From: Sporolactobacillus pectinivorans
GTDB lineage: Bacteria > Bacillota > Bacilli > Bacillales > Sporolactobacillaceae
DNA: 64,000 nucleotides
Assembly: GCF_002802965.1 (NCBI RefSeq)
Contig: NZ_NXGA01000001.1
Span: 1,147,483-1,211,482 of the forward strand
Reading direction: 5' to 3'
Shown here: piece after piece, positions 50,138 to 59,424 of the stretch
Layout of the letters: every line of letters starts with the position of its first letter
Position numbering within the stretch: the first letter of the stretch is position 1
The notes under the pieces: model-generated
Told to the model about the DNA's origin: nothing
What the model saw: only the letters and a program-made list of their open reading frames with translations
The model's database searches: none
Program-made: the position numbers and the translations under genes

Positions 50138-51475
50138 TCAGGACTTGGCGGCGCTTGTTTCCGCCATTAACTGCTTGGACAGATGGGTGGCGTTTTCTTC
50201 TTCAGTGCGGCGCCCGGCATTAAAGATAAGATTCAGAATAAGGGCGGTAAAGCTGCCGGAGACAATGCCATTGTTGGTCAGGATCTGTATGAGTTTCGGG
50301 AACTTTGCAAATAAATCGGGCTGGACGGTGACGCCGAGGCCGACACCGACAGAGCAGGCGATGACTAGCAGATTTTCCTGACGCGAGAAATCAGTTTTGC
50401 CCAGCATCCGGACCCCGGAAGCAATGACCATACCGAACATGGCCAGCGTCGCGCCGCCGATCACAGCATTCGGAATTAATATCGTTACTGCTCCGATTTT
50501 CGGGATCAGGCCGAGCAGAACAAGCATGATGCCGCAGACAATAGTGACTGCTCTGGTTTTTACACGCGTCATCTGGACGAGACCGACATTCTGTGAAAAA
50601 GTGGTGTACGGGAAAGCATTGAACAGTCCACCAACCAGAATTGCCAGTCCTTCGGCGCGATAGCCGTGCTGCATCGCTCTCTCGCCAATCGGCTGCCCGC
50701 AGATTTCGCTCAGTGCCAGATAGACACCGGTCGTTTCGATCATGCTGACAATACCCACAATCGACATCGCAACAATCGCATCAGCATGGAATGTTGGCAT
50801 CCCGAAGCTGAACGGATGGATCAGACTGAACCAGGCTGATCCGCTGACCGATGAAAAGTCGACCAAACCCATAAAATAGCCAGCAACAGTCCCGATAACG
50901 ATACTCAGCAGTATGGAAATTGCCTGCATAAATCCTTTGAAAAAGCGGTTCATGAGTATGATCAGAACGAGTACACCGAAACCAAGTGTCAAATTCTGCA
51001 CGCTGCCGAATCCTTTGGCTCCAACACCGCCGCCCAGATTGCTGACGGCGACCGGGATCAGCGTGATGCCGATGATCATAACGATCGATCCGACAACAAC
51101 CGGCGGAAAAAGACTGGCAATTTTACCGAAAAATGTGGAAAAAATCAGCACCACCAGCCCGGCAACCAGAATTGCTCCACAGATTCCGGGCATCCCGTAG
51201 GACTTGCCGATGATCATCATTGGCGATACAGCGATAAAAGTACAGCCCATTACAATCGGGAGGCCGATCCCGAAAAAGCGGTTTTTCCAAGCCTGAAGCA
51301 ATGTGGCGACACCGCAGGCTGCCAAATCGATCGACACAAGTAACGCAAGTTCCGTTCCTTTCAAACCGACCGCCCCGCCGACAATCAGTGGAACAATCAC
51401 AGCTCCTCCATACATTGCCAGCATGTGCTGAATGCCAAGAGATAAAATCTTTCCGTATTTATGCATCGTTTCCAT
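50138..51475 (-). CDS. NCS2 purine permease (urate/xanthine type)
   Basis: The 445-residue protein has 14 membrane segments and NCS2 signatures: the Q-H motif SLGIQHMLAMYGGAVIVPL near residue 10, GTVAGYFMGLVDFSS near 200, SMIETTGVYLALSEICGQ near 258 and the family end. It is closer to UraA/PbuX/PucJ-PucK permeases. It follows the ferredoxin and Rieske genes on the same strand with short gaps, so it is likely the importer of the substrate they oxidise, urate or xanthine. ATG 51475 with GGGAG upstream is preferred over the longer frame. Confidence 0.88.
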   Translation of the reverse strand: METMHKYGKILSLGIQHMLAMYGGAVIVPLIVGGAVGLKGTELALLVSIDLAACGVATLLQAWKNRFFGIGLPIVMGCTFIAVSPMMIIGKSYGMPGICGAILVAGLVVLIFSTFFGKIASLFPPVVVGSIVMIIGITLIPVAVSNLGGGVGAKGFGSVQNLTLGFGVLVLIILMNRFFKGFMQAISILLSIVIGTVAGYFMGLVDFSSVSGSAWFSLIHPFSFGMPTFHADAIVAMSIVGIVSMIETTGVYLALSEICGQPIGERAMQHGYRAEGLAILVGGLFNAFPYTTFSQNVGLVQMTRVKTRAVTIVCGIMLVLLGLIPKIGAVTILIPNAVIGGATLAMFGMVIASGVRMLGKTDFSRQENLLVIACSVGVGLGVTVQPDLFAKFPKLIQILTNNGIVSGSFTALILNLIFNAGRRTEEENATHLSKQLMAETSAAKS

Positions 51476-51539
51476 AGTTTTCACACTCCCATTTTTTGTA
51501 TTATAGAGCATTATCACATGATCGGTATGAAATTCTGAC

Positions 51540-51803
<264 letters not shown>

Positions 51804-51851
51804 TCATCTCCTTATCTCGTCACCTTTAAGGTAGAAAGTCAATGATCATGT

Positions 51852-52892
51852 TTAGCTTGTATAGTGCTTTCCAAGGCCCATTTCTTTCAGCAATTTCCGG
51901 TAAGCGATCGATGTTTTGTCCGCCATAATGTGTGCTTCCGCCTGAAGGTCAAGAGGCAGTTCTTCCGGTTTCTGATTTTCAACCATTTCCCGGTCTTCAT
52001 TAAAAATTTTCAGGTTGAAAGCGCAGGCATCCTCAATTGAGAGCTCTTTGTCGAAATTCTGGGCAATCGGACAGAAAAGCCTCGTTTTTCTCGCAGAAAT
52101 CGGGCTGGCAGCATTCAATATCCAGAGCAGTTTATCATCCGGAAAATGAACGATCAGCCTAGCCGCGAGCGGCGAGTAGATGTCATATTCCCGCAGCCAT
52201 TTGAAACCGGCCGGTGACGGATCCTTCATGCCCTTAGGATAGTTGCTGACCGTACTAAGATAGTCCGTGTGCAGTCCGCCGTCTGTCCTGGTGACTTTGT
52301 AACTCGGAACAAATGCATTGTTTCGGTCGGCGAAAGTGTCCGTGTGCACCCAGGCAAAATGGGCGACATCCAGAAACCCTTCTACCTGCCGGCCTGCCGA
52401 TCCATTAATGTCGACAACCGGAGCCAGAAAAGAGATATAGCCCTCATTTTCCCAGGCAGGCAGCGGCGGGATTTTTTCTTCTTCGCCGGTGAGTGTTGTC
52501 CAGATCAGTCCGTAGCGCTCGACAGCGGGAAAGACCGTCAGGCAGAGACGCGGTGAAATCTTTGCTCCCGGATGAGCGGGGATGGAAACGCATTGTCCGT
52601 CTGAGGCATAGCTGAATCCGTGGTACGGACAGACAATATGATCATTTTCAACCCATCCCATGCTCAATGGTGTTCCCCGATGGATGCAGAGATCACGTGC
52701 CACTACCGGTTTACTATTCGCGCGGTAGACAACTAGTTCCACATCGAGCAGTTTGAGGGCAAGCGGTTTGTCGGTCACCTCTTCGCTTCTCGCTACCGGA
52801 TACCAATACTGGGCCAACACATTCCAGTCTTCCGGGGTGAATGTGCAGTCCGTCGGATAAGGCGCACTCCTTTTGGTAAATACCATAGACAT
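51852..52892 (-). CDS. Rieske-type oxygenase, candidate urate hydroxylase (HpxD-like)
   Basis: The 346-residue protein has a Rieske [2Fe-2S] domain, CIHRGTPLSMGWVEN near residue 68 and VCPYHGFSYASDG near 86 (C-x-H, then C-x2-H). The C-terminal catalytic domain carries the mononuclear iron triad D-x2-H-x4-H in GFLDVAHFAWVHTDTF near 167. In Klebsiella, HpxD of this family converts urate to 5-hydroxyisourate. The cluster has UraH, UraD and a purine permease but no uricase, so the same role is likely here. It is the first gene of an operon with ferredoxin and permease. ATG 52892 has AAAGGGGG upstream. Confidence 0.85.
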   Translation of the reverse strand: MSMVFTKRSAPYPTDCTFTPEDWNVLAQYWYPVARSEEVTDKPLALKLLDVELVVYRANSKPVVARDLCIHRGTPLSMGWVENDHIVCPYHGFSYASDGQCVSIPAHPGAKISPRLCLTVFPAVERYGLIWTTLTGEEEKIPPLPAWENEGYISFLAPVVDINGSAGRQVEGFLDVAHFAWVHTDTFADRNNAFVPSYKVTRTDGGLHTDYLSTVSNYPKGMKDPSPAGFKWLREYDIYSPLAARLIVHFPDDKLLWILNAASPISARKTRLFCPIAQNFDKELSIEDACAFNLKIFNEDREMVENQKPEELPLDLQAEAHIMADKTSIAYRKLLKEMGLGKHYTS

Positions 52893-52990
52893 AGCGATTC
52901 CCCCTTTAATATTCATTTGATTCTTAAAAAGTTTATAATAAATCTGAAAATAACTGAACTAAAATGTTAGATGTTCTTACAATAACCAGC

Positions 52991-53013
52991 CTTTTTTGTA
53001 GCTAAAGTTCATG
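52991..53013. promoter_or_regulatory. Split motif shared by two purine-cluster control regions, copy 2
   Basis: CTTTTTTGT, seven variable bases, GTTCATG; exact in both blocks with 45989-46011. It lies between the Rieske operon and allC. ATAACCAG just to the left is like CTGGTTAT, similar to the PucR core on the other strand. Confidence 0.5.
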
Positions 53014-53238
53014 GACTGGTTTTCCTTTGTATGATTTGTCAAAAGTGTGAACATCGAGACGGACGACCACGATCGTTCTTCGTGCCTTATTCCTTATCAC
53101 TGAATTCTTATTTAGGCGGATATGGTAAATCCGGGAAATTCTTAGCCATTATGACTAATGTATCAAAAGAAAATTAGATCATTTGCTGATGGTGTGGAAA
53201 GGTGAATTTGTTAGAATGATAATGTTCCTATCGGTGTT

Positions 53239-53255
53239 TGTTAGATGATCTAACA
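53239..53255. promoter_or_regulatory. 17-bp inverted repeat before allC, candidate operator
   Basis: TGTTAGAT-G-ATCTAACA, perfect arms of 8 bp. It starts about 16 bp past a possible -10 (GATAAT, 53218-53223), close to the ribosome site of allC. A related half-site TTGTTAGAAT lies at about 53208. A GntR- or TetR-type repressor is a possible reader. Confidence 0.5.
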
Positions 53256-53275
53256 GGTAAAGAGGGAGAAAAGCG

Positions 53276-54553
53276 ATGATCGATCAAGTCCCAACGACAA
53301 TAAAAAATGAACTTCACGATTTAATCGAATGGCTGGCTGCTTTCGGAAAAACCGGACATGGCGGTGTCACCAGGCTGCTGTATGATACGGACTGGCAGAA
53401 AGCGCAGCATGCACTGAAGTATAAGATGGAAGAGATGGGCTTTAATACCCGCTTTGATGATGTAGGCAATCTGTTCGGCTGTATCAGGGGTACCGAAAAT
53501 GAAGAGAAGGGGATATTGACCGGTTCCCATGTTGATACTGTTGTAGACGGAGGAAAATATGACGGTGCCTATGGCATCCTTGCTTCGATGATTGCTACGG
53601 CACGTCTCTTTCATCAATATGGTGCACCAAGAAAGACCATTGAAGTTGTATCGCTTTGCGAGGAAGAAGGTAGCCGGTTCCCCTTGTCATTCTGGGGATC
53701 AGGCAATATCACAGGAAAGTATCATGCGCAAGATGCGACAAGACTGGCCGACCATTCCGGAATGTCTCTGACAGATGCGATGCATGGTGCCGGTTTTGGC
53801 ATAGGAAATTATCCGGATGCATTCAGAAACGACATCGCCTGTTTTCTGGAGATACATATCGAACAGGGAAGAACACTTGAGCTGGGGAAAAAAACATGGG
53901 CTCCCGTTAGCCATATCGTCGGGCAGCGGCGGTACACCATCTCTTTGACGGGAGAAAGCAATCATGCTGGTACGACACCGATGAACCAACGGCGGGATGC
54001 AGTCTATGCTGCTGCATTAATGGTATCTCATGTGATCAAAATGGCCGGTGAGCAGCAAAACGGATTGGTCGCCACGGTCGGGAGGATTGAAGCAGATCCG
54101 AATGTCGCAAACGTGATCTCAGGGAAATGCCGATTTTCATTGGATATCCGCCATCACGAAGTTAGTGTGCTCGACCGATTCAGCGAGGAAACCCTTGCTT
54201 TTTGCAAAGAAACGGCGGACAAAGCAGGAATACAGATCCAAATTAATAAATGGATGGATGTGCCGCCTGTGAAGCTGGATCAGAAGTTGATGGAAATGAA
54301 TCTGAAACTGGCTGAAGACGCTGGAATTCCCTTCAGAAAAATGGTCAGCGGAGCCGGACATGATTCACAGGTATTCGGCACCTTTTGTCCGACTGCGCTG
54401 ATGTTTGTTCCCAGCCATTTGGGTGTCAGCCATTCGCCGGCCGAGTATACGGGCCTTGATGAGTTGACCATCGGTGTGCATATGCTGATGAAGATGCTCT
54501 ATCATCTGGCTTATGCTCCTGAAAAAAATAACGGAAAGTGTGAGTACGAATGA
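53276..54553 (+). CDS. allC: Allantoate amidohydrolase (M20 family)
   Basis: The 425-residue enzyme releases ammonia and CO2 from allantoate to give ureidoglycine. Metal ligands are in GSHVDTVVDGGKYDGAYG near residues 82-99, EVVSLCEEEGSRFPLSFWG near 123 and the C-terminal PSHLGVSHSPAEYTG near 380. The substrate-binding region is HIVGQRRYTISLTGESNHAG near 212, cut here to the first 20 residues. It overlaps pucG by 4 bp (ATGA), so the two are translated together, and their products act in sequence. AAAGAGGG precedes the ATG. Confidence 0.92.
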   Translation: MIDQVPTTIKNELHDLIEWLAAFGKTGHGGVTRLLYDTDWQKAQHALKYKMEEMGFNTRFDDVGNLFGCIRGTENEEKGILTGSHVDTVVDGGKYDGAYGILASMIATARLFHQYGAPRKTIEVVSLCEEEGSRFPLSFWGSGNITGKYHAQDATRLADHSGMSLTDAMHGAGFGIGNYPDAFRNDIACFLEIHIEQGRTLELGKKTWAPVSHIVGQRRYTISLTGESNHAGTTPMNQRRDAVYAAALMVSHVIKMAGEQQNGLVATVGRIEADPNVANVISGKCRFSLDIRHHEVSVLDRFSEETLAFCKETADKAGIQIQINKWMDVPPVKLDQKLMEMNLKLAEDAGIPFRKMVSGAGHDSQVFGTFCPTALMFVPSHLGVSHSPAEYTGLDELTIGVHMLMKMLYHLAYAPEKNNGKCEYE

Positions 54554-55803
54554 CGGAAAATGTTGCAAGTTCATGGAAATTATCCGTTCCGCCGCGCACG
54601 ATCATGACACCGGGTCCGGTTGAAGTCGATCCCCGCGTGCTGCGCGCCATGTCAATGCCGATTCTCGGACAGTTTGATTCTGCTTTTACAGCCATTATGA
54701 ACGAAGTCATGGAGATGCTGCGGGAAGTTTTTCAGACTAAGAATCATTGGGCATACCCGATTGACGGCACATCCCGCGCCGGCACGGAGGCATTGCTGGC
54801 GGCTCTGATTGAACCGGGAGAGAAGATGCTTGTGCCTGTCTTTGGCCGTTTTGGTGATCTGTTTGTGGAAATCGGCGAACGTTATGGTGCTGAAATCCAT
54901 ACGATGTCCTGTCCATGGGGAACCGTGTTTGATCCGGAAGAAATCATTTCTGAAATAGAAGAAGTCCATCCGAAAATCGTGGCACTGGTTCATGGAGAGA
55001 CCTCGACGGGAAGGATGCAGCCGCTGGATGCTGTCGGCCGCGCCTGCCGTGAGATGGGTGTGCTGCTTGTAGTCGATGCAGTCGCAACATTCTGTGGAGT
55101 GGACATCAAACCGGACGAGTGGTGTATCGATGCAGTGATCGGCGGCGCGCAGAAATGTCTTTCAATCCCGTCCGGTATTGTGCCGATCACCTACAATGAA
55201 CGCGTCGAAAAAGAGATTTTGAAGCGCAAAAAAGTGGAACGCGGAATTGCAACCGATGCCGATAGAAAAAAAGCGGAGGGCCATCTGCCGATCCGCAGCA
55301 ATTATTTCGATCTTGGTCAGCTGCAGGATTACTGGAGTGAGCGCCGGCTCAATCATCATACGGAAGCGACGTCGATGGAGTACGCATTGCACGAAGGCTT
55401 GCATTTGGTCCTTGAAGAGGGGCTTCAGAACCGCTTCGCCCGCCATAAATTGAATGCGGAAGCCTTGAAGGCCGGTATTGAAGGCATGGGGCTTGAACTT
55501 TTCGGCGATCCTTCCTGCGTAATGCCGACAGTGACCTGTGTCAGTGTGCCGGAACATGTCGACGCTGACGAAGTCCGCAATGTTCTGCTCAAACAATTTG
55601 GTATTGAAATTGCCGGCTCTTTCGGTTCGCTGCAGGGGAAAATCTGGCGGATCGGCACGATGGGTTACGGCTGCAGGCAGGATCATGTTTTGGCTGTGCT
55701 CGCCGGGCTTGAGGCTTCGTTGATCCGGTGTGGTGCAACGGTCAATCGCGGTGATGGCCTGCAGGCGGCAATGGACGTTTATGATCAGAATTCCGTTAAA
55801 TGA
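54550..55803 (+). CDS. pucG: (S)-Ureidoglycine-glyoxylate aminotransferase
   Basis: The 417-residue fold-type-I PLP enzyme of the AGXT/PucG group shows TPGPVEVDPRVLRAMSMPIL near residue 18, then DGTSRAGTEALLAALIEPGE near 75. The PLP-lysine is in VIGGAQKCLSIPSGI near 203 and the C-terminal domain carries GSFGSLQGKIWRIGTMGYG near 355. In B. subtilis, PucG transfers the amino group of ureidoglycine to glyoxylate, giving oxalurate and glycine. Co-translation with AllC supports this. It would explain the need for an amidase that uses oxalurate-like products. Confidence 0.92.
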   Translation: MTENVASSWKLSVPPRTIMTPGPVEVDPRVLRAMSMPILGQFDSAFTAIMNEVMEMLREVFQTKNHWAYPIDGTSRAGTEALLAALIEPGEKMLVPVFGRFGDLFVEIGERYGAEIHTMSCPWGTVFDPEEIISEIEEVHPKIVALVHGETSTGRMQPLDAVGRACREMGVLLVVDAVATFCGVDIKPDEWCIDAVIGGAQKCLSIPSGIVPITYNERVEKEILKRKKVERGIATDADRKKAEGHLPIRSNYFDLGQLQDYWSERRLNHHTEATSMEYALHEGLHLVLEEGLQNRFARHKLNAEALKAGIEGMGLELFGDPSCVMPTVTCVSVPEHVDADEVRNVLLKQFGIEIAGSFGSLQGKIWRIGTMGYGCRQDHVLAVLAGLEASLIRCGATVNRGDGLQAAMDVYDQNSVK

Positions 55804-55903
55804 GGGGATTAAAAGTAATAGAATTCAGCTGATTTTCTTACCTCTTTGACTAATACCTGCTGCTGGATGCTTCAAACAAAATATGCGAAAGGGTGCGACC
55901 AAC

Positions 55904-57268
55904 ATGTCTTTCGACCTTCTAATAAAAAACGGGTGCGCTGTATTGAAAGATGAAGTTAGAAAAGTGGACATCGGGATTAAAAAAGGCAAAATCGCGGCAA
56001 TTGGTGATGCACTGACTGAACAGGCAGAGGAAGTGATTGATGCAGAAGGGCAAACCATTTTTCCAGGCATGATTGACGTCCATGTCCATTTTGATGAACC
56101 TGGGCGCACGGACTGGGAAGGCTTTGAGACGGGTTCTTCAATGTTGGCAGCAGGGGGATGCACGACCTATTTTGATATGCCGCTGAACGGGATTCCCTCT
56201 ACTGTTGATAAAAAAGCACTTATTGAAAAAGTAAAAATCGGAGAAGACGCATCACATATTGATTTCGGACTGTGGGGAGGATTGGTGCCGGGCAATATCA
56301 GAGACCTTGAAGGGCTGCATGATTCCGGTGCTGTTGGATTCAAAGCTTTCCTCTCGCCTTCAGGAAATCCTTATTTTGAATCGGTTGACGATCATTCGCT
56401 GCTAGCAGGCATGAGACGAATTGCTTCGCTTGGAGGTATTCTCGCACTCCATGCGGAAAGCGCGCCGATCGTTACTTTTCTACAACAGGAAAAAGAAGCG
56501 CAAGGGCTAACCGGTTGCGATGATTACGCCGAATCCCGGCCGCCCCTGGCCGAAGCAGAAGCTGTCTCACGGGCACTGATGTTTGCCGAGCTGACCGGCT
56601 GTCGGCTGCATTTTGTCCATATCAGCACAACGGAAGCGGTAGATCTGATACAGCATGCGAAAAAGAGAGGGCAGGATGTCACGCTTGAAACGTGTGCCCA
56701 TTATCTGCTATATAATCACGCTGATTTTTGCCGTCTGGGTGTAATCGGGAAATGTGCACCGCCGCTGCGCTCGGAATCCGAACGTTTCGGGTTGGTTGAT
56801 AAACTGATTCACAATGAGATTGATATGGTGACTTCCGATCACTCGCCATGCGAATGGAAAGACAAACAGAAGGACAATTTGTTCGATGCCTGGGGCGGGA
56901 TCAGCGGCGGCCAGTTCACGCTGTTGAGTGTCATCGAAATCGCACTGAAACATCACATCCCGTTGACCAAGGTGGCTGACTGGACGGCCGGGCACCCGGC
57001 CGAACGTTTCGGAATGGCTCCCGAAAAAGGTAAAATTCTTCAGGGCACGGACGCGGATCTGGCCATTGTTGATCTCCGTAAACCTGAAAAAGTAACGAAA
57101 GAACGCTTATTTCAAAAAAACAAGTTTAGTTTATATGTCGGGCATACTTTTCCATCCAGTATTCAAACGACAATTAACCGCGGCGTGATTGTCTATTCTG
57201 ATGAAAAGATCAATACAGCGGCACGTGGGGAATGGTGCAGGCCTAAAATCTTAAACGTGTACCATTAA
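55904..57268 (+). CDS. allB: Allantoinase
   Basis: The 454-residue member of the cyclic amidohydrolase family has FPGMIDVHVHFDEPGRTDWE near residue 50, giving the metal His-x-His. KAFLSPSGNP near 150 has the lysine that is carbamylated. ALHAESAPI near 185 and HFVHISTTEAVDLI near 235 give two His ligands, and VTSDHSPCEWKDK near 312 gives the catalytic Asp. It hydrolyses allantoin to allantoate. ATG 55904 has AAAGGGTG upstream; the longer frame only adds seven residues. It follows pucG by 100 bp. Confidence 0.93.
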   Translation: MSFDLLIKNGCAVLKDEVRKVDIGIKKGKIAAIGDALTEQAEEVIDAEGQTIFPGMIDVHVHFDEPGRTDWEGFETGSSMLAAGGCTTYFDMPLNGIPSTVDKKALIEKVKIGEDASHIDFGLWGGLVPGNIRDLEGLHDSGAVGFKAFLSPSGNPYFESVDDHSLLAGMRRIASLGGILALHAESAPIVTFLQQEKEAQGLTGCDDYAESRPPLAEAEAVSRALMFAELTGCRLHFVHISTTEAVDLIQHAKKRGQDVTLETCAHYLLYNHADFCRLGVIGKCAPPLRSESERFGLVDKLIHNEIDMVTSDHSPCEWKDKQKDNLFDAWGGISGGQFTLLSVIEIALKHHIPLTKVADWTAGHPAERFGMAPEKGKILQGTDADLAIVDLRKPEKVTKERLFQKNKFSLYVGHTFPSSIQTTINRGVIVYSDEKINTAARGEWCRPKILNVYH

Positions 57269-57324
57269 AAAATTGAATGCGATCAAAACACGAATGATAG
57301 GATAGAATGATGAAAATTTAATGG

Positions 57325-57360
57325 TCCCATACCCGGGCTTTTATCCGGGTATGGGATTTT
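57325..57360 (+). terminator. Terminator of allB
   Basis: TCCCATACCCGG (57325-57336) pairs with CCGGGTATGGGA (57345-57356), then TTTT. It closes the allC-pucG-allB operon. Confidence 0.85.
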
Positions 57361-57401
57361 GTCATGTTTTCTGACAACAGGAGATAAATTAATTTCAAAT
57401 A

Positions 57402-57409
57402 TTGGTTAA
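57402..57409 (+). promoter_or_regulatory. Candidate PucR box upstream of pucI
   Basis: TTGGTTAA, preceded by AAATA, matches the core of the B. subtilis PucR box (W-W-W-C-N-TTGGTTAA, from memory) except the C. It lies 290 bp before the pucI start. Confidence 0.4.
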
Positions 57410-57698
57410 TCTAATGAATTGCATCGATTCATTTTGGCTGTTTTGAACAATGACAAAAGTAACTATCAGAATTAATATTAAATTTGTAATGAATAGTCAC
57501 ATATTTTGTTAGTATTTCAGACATAGCTATCCGGAGGAGGCTGAAATCATTAAAAGTAGCTGATACAGCACAATGGCTAGGATATCATATGTATTTGAGT
57601 AGGTTCAGCGTTCTATTACTTTGTATAGGATATTCCAAAAGATCCGCCGTTTACGATTATAATAATCAAAAAATTGCGAATGAAGGAAGGGATTTACC

Positions 57699-59171
57699 AT
57701 GGAAAGTGGCAATCATGATATTTTTACCGGCACGATTGAAAATGGAAGTGAACATCTGTACAACAAAGATCTGGCACCTGCAACAGAACGTCACTGGAGC
57801 GTTTACAGCCTGTTTTCAATGTGGATGTCGGATGTACATAGTATCGGGACTTATACTTTTGCCGCAGGTTTGTTTTTCCTGGGTTTGACTGGCTGGCAGG
57901 TTCTGATTGCCGAAATAATCGGCGCATTTGCTGTTTTCTTCCTGGCGAATATGACCGGTACGGCAGGAACAAAATTGGGCGTTCCGTATCCTGTTCTGTC
58001 CCGCATTTCGTTCGGTGTCTTTGGGGGTAATGTACCTGCAATGATTCGAGGGTTTATCGCTGTTTTCTGGTATGGCATTCAGACCTATCTGTCCTCCGTA
58101 GCCGTTGTAGCCATCCTTCTTCTGGTCTTTCCAGGCATGAAAGGTATGATGGGAACGACTTTTCTCGGGCTGTCTCTGCCGGGATGGATTGGGTTCTTAT
58201 TTCTTTGGCTCCTGCAATTTTTAATTTTTCGTTATGGAATGGAATTCATCCGTAAGTTTGACAATTTCTGCGGGCCCGCAGTCTATGTGATGATGCTGAT
58301 TATGATTGCCTGGATCGCCGTGAAGGCAGGCGGTAAAATCAACATCGGGATCAGTCCGGTTCGCGTCGCACCCGGCCAGGCCATTTTTCAGTTTTTCAGT
58401 GCAATCTCTCTGGTCATCGCTTATTTTTCTACGATTATGCTCAATGTCAGCGACTTTACCCGCTTTTCACCGTCCACAAAAACGACGAAGCTGGGGAATT
58501 TCTGGGGGCTGCCCATTAACTTTACTGCGTTCTCACTTGCCAGCGTCATTATTACTGCCGGAACGATCACAGTGTTTGGAAAAGCGATCACTGATCCTGT
58601 TTTGCTGATTCAAAAGGTGAATAATCCCTTCTTTTTGGTCGTGGGTGCGATTGTCTTCATTATCGCGACAATGGGGGTCAATATTGTGGCCAACCTTGTT
58701 TCACCTGCTTATGATTTTGCCAATGCCGCCCCCAAGCATATTGATTTTCGGCGCGGTGCCATGATCACATCCATTCTCGCCGTTGTGGTCATGCCGTGGA
58801 AAATCTACGGCAGCCCGGTGGCCGTTAACTATTTTCTGGGCGGACTCGGTGCTTTTCTTGGCCCCATCTTTGCTATCATCGTTGTTGATTTCTATCTCAT
58901 CAAACGGGGAAAAGTCAATGTCAAATCCCTGTATCAGGTGGGCAGTGATCATGATTACTGGTACAAGAACGGGTACAATATGAAAGCATTTATTGCATTT
59001 ATGATCGGTATTATTGTTACAGTTCCTCTTGCCCTTGTCCCGGCATTCTCGATTGTATCGCCGTTCTCATGGCCAATCGGTGTCGCTATTACCGGTATCG
59101 TTTATGGCTCGCTTATGCGCCGTGAACAGGTAGTAGTGCAAACAGAACCGGGTACACCAACGATTCAGTAG
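57699..59171 (+). CDS. pucI: Allantoin permease (NCS1 family)
   Basis: The 490-residue, 12-segment NCS1 transporter shows LAPATERHWSVYSLFSMWMS near residue 24, GVPYPVLSRISFGVFGGNVP near 94, NVSDFTRFSPSTKTT near 250 and MGVNIVANLVSPAYDFANAA near 327. All are typical of allantoin/cytosine/hydantoin permeases. The position after allB and the PucI-like sequence support allantoin as substrate. GGAAGGGAT seven bases upstream of the ATG fixes the start. It likely has its own promoter after the allB terminator. Confidence 0.9.
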   Translation: MESGNHDIFTGTIENGSEHLYNKDLAPATERHWSVYSLFSMWMSDVHSIGTYTFAAGLFFLGLTGWQVLIAEIIGAFAVFFLANMTGTAGTKLGVPYPVLSRISFGVFGGNVPAMIRGFIAVFWYGIQTYLSSVAVVAILLLVFPGMKGMMGTTFLGLSLPGWIGFLFLWLLQFLIFRYGMEFIRKFDNFCGPAVYVMMLIMIAWIAVKAGGKINIGISPVRVAPGQAIFQFFSAISLVIAYFSTIMLNVSDFTRFSPSTKTTKLGNFWGLPINFTAFSLASVIITAGTITVFGKAITDPVLLIQKVNNPFFLVVGAIVFIIATMGVNIVANLVSPAYDFANAAPKHIDFRRGAMITSILAVVVMPWKIYGSPVAVNYFLGGLGAFLGPIFAIIVVDFYLIKRGKVNVKSLYQVGSDHDYWYKNGYNMKAFIAFMIGIIVTVPLALVPAFSIVSPFSWPIGVAITGIVYGSLMRREQVVVQTEPGTPTIQ

Positions 59172-59186
59172 CTCGATAAATTTTCA

Positions 59187-59225
59187 AACAGCCTGTTCCT
59201 GGTTTTATCAGCGGCAGGCTGTTTT
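59187..59225 (+). terminator. Terminator of pucI
   Basis: AACAGCCTG (59187-59195) pairs with CAGGCTGTT (59215-59223), followed by TT then GC. Moderate. Confidence 0.65.
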
Positions 59226-59355
59226 GCTATACTTGCCCCTCCTTTCCCTAAGTGATCCGAGTAATCATGCACCGCGGACGCACTGATATAGTGAGACGTT
59301 TTTTTAGATCACATTTAAGCAGCATCGGGTATGTGAACAAAGAAATAGCATGTAG

Positions 59356-59387
59356 TGGCAACGCTTTCAACTAAAGCATGCTATAAT
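59356..59387 (+). promoter_or_regulatory. cre site and promoter of manA
   Basis: TGGCAACGCTTTCA (59356-59369) is the reverse complement of TGAAAGCGTTGCCA, a full match to the CcpA cre consensus. It overlaps the -35 region of a promoter whose -10 is TATAAT (59382-59387). Confidence 0.65.
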
Positions 59388-59424
59388 GGGAAAGGAAACT
59401 TATAGAAGAACGGGAGAAGTGAGC

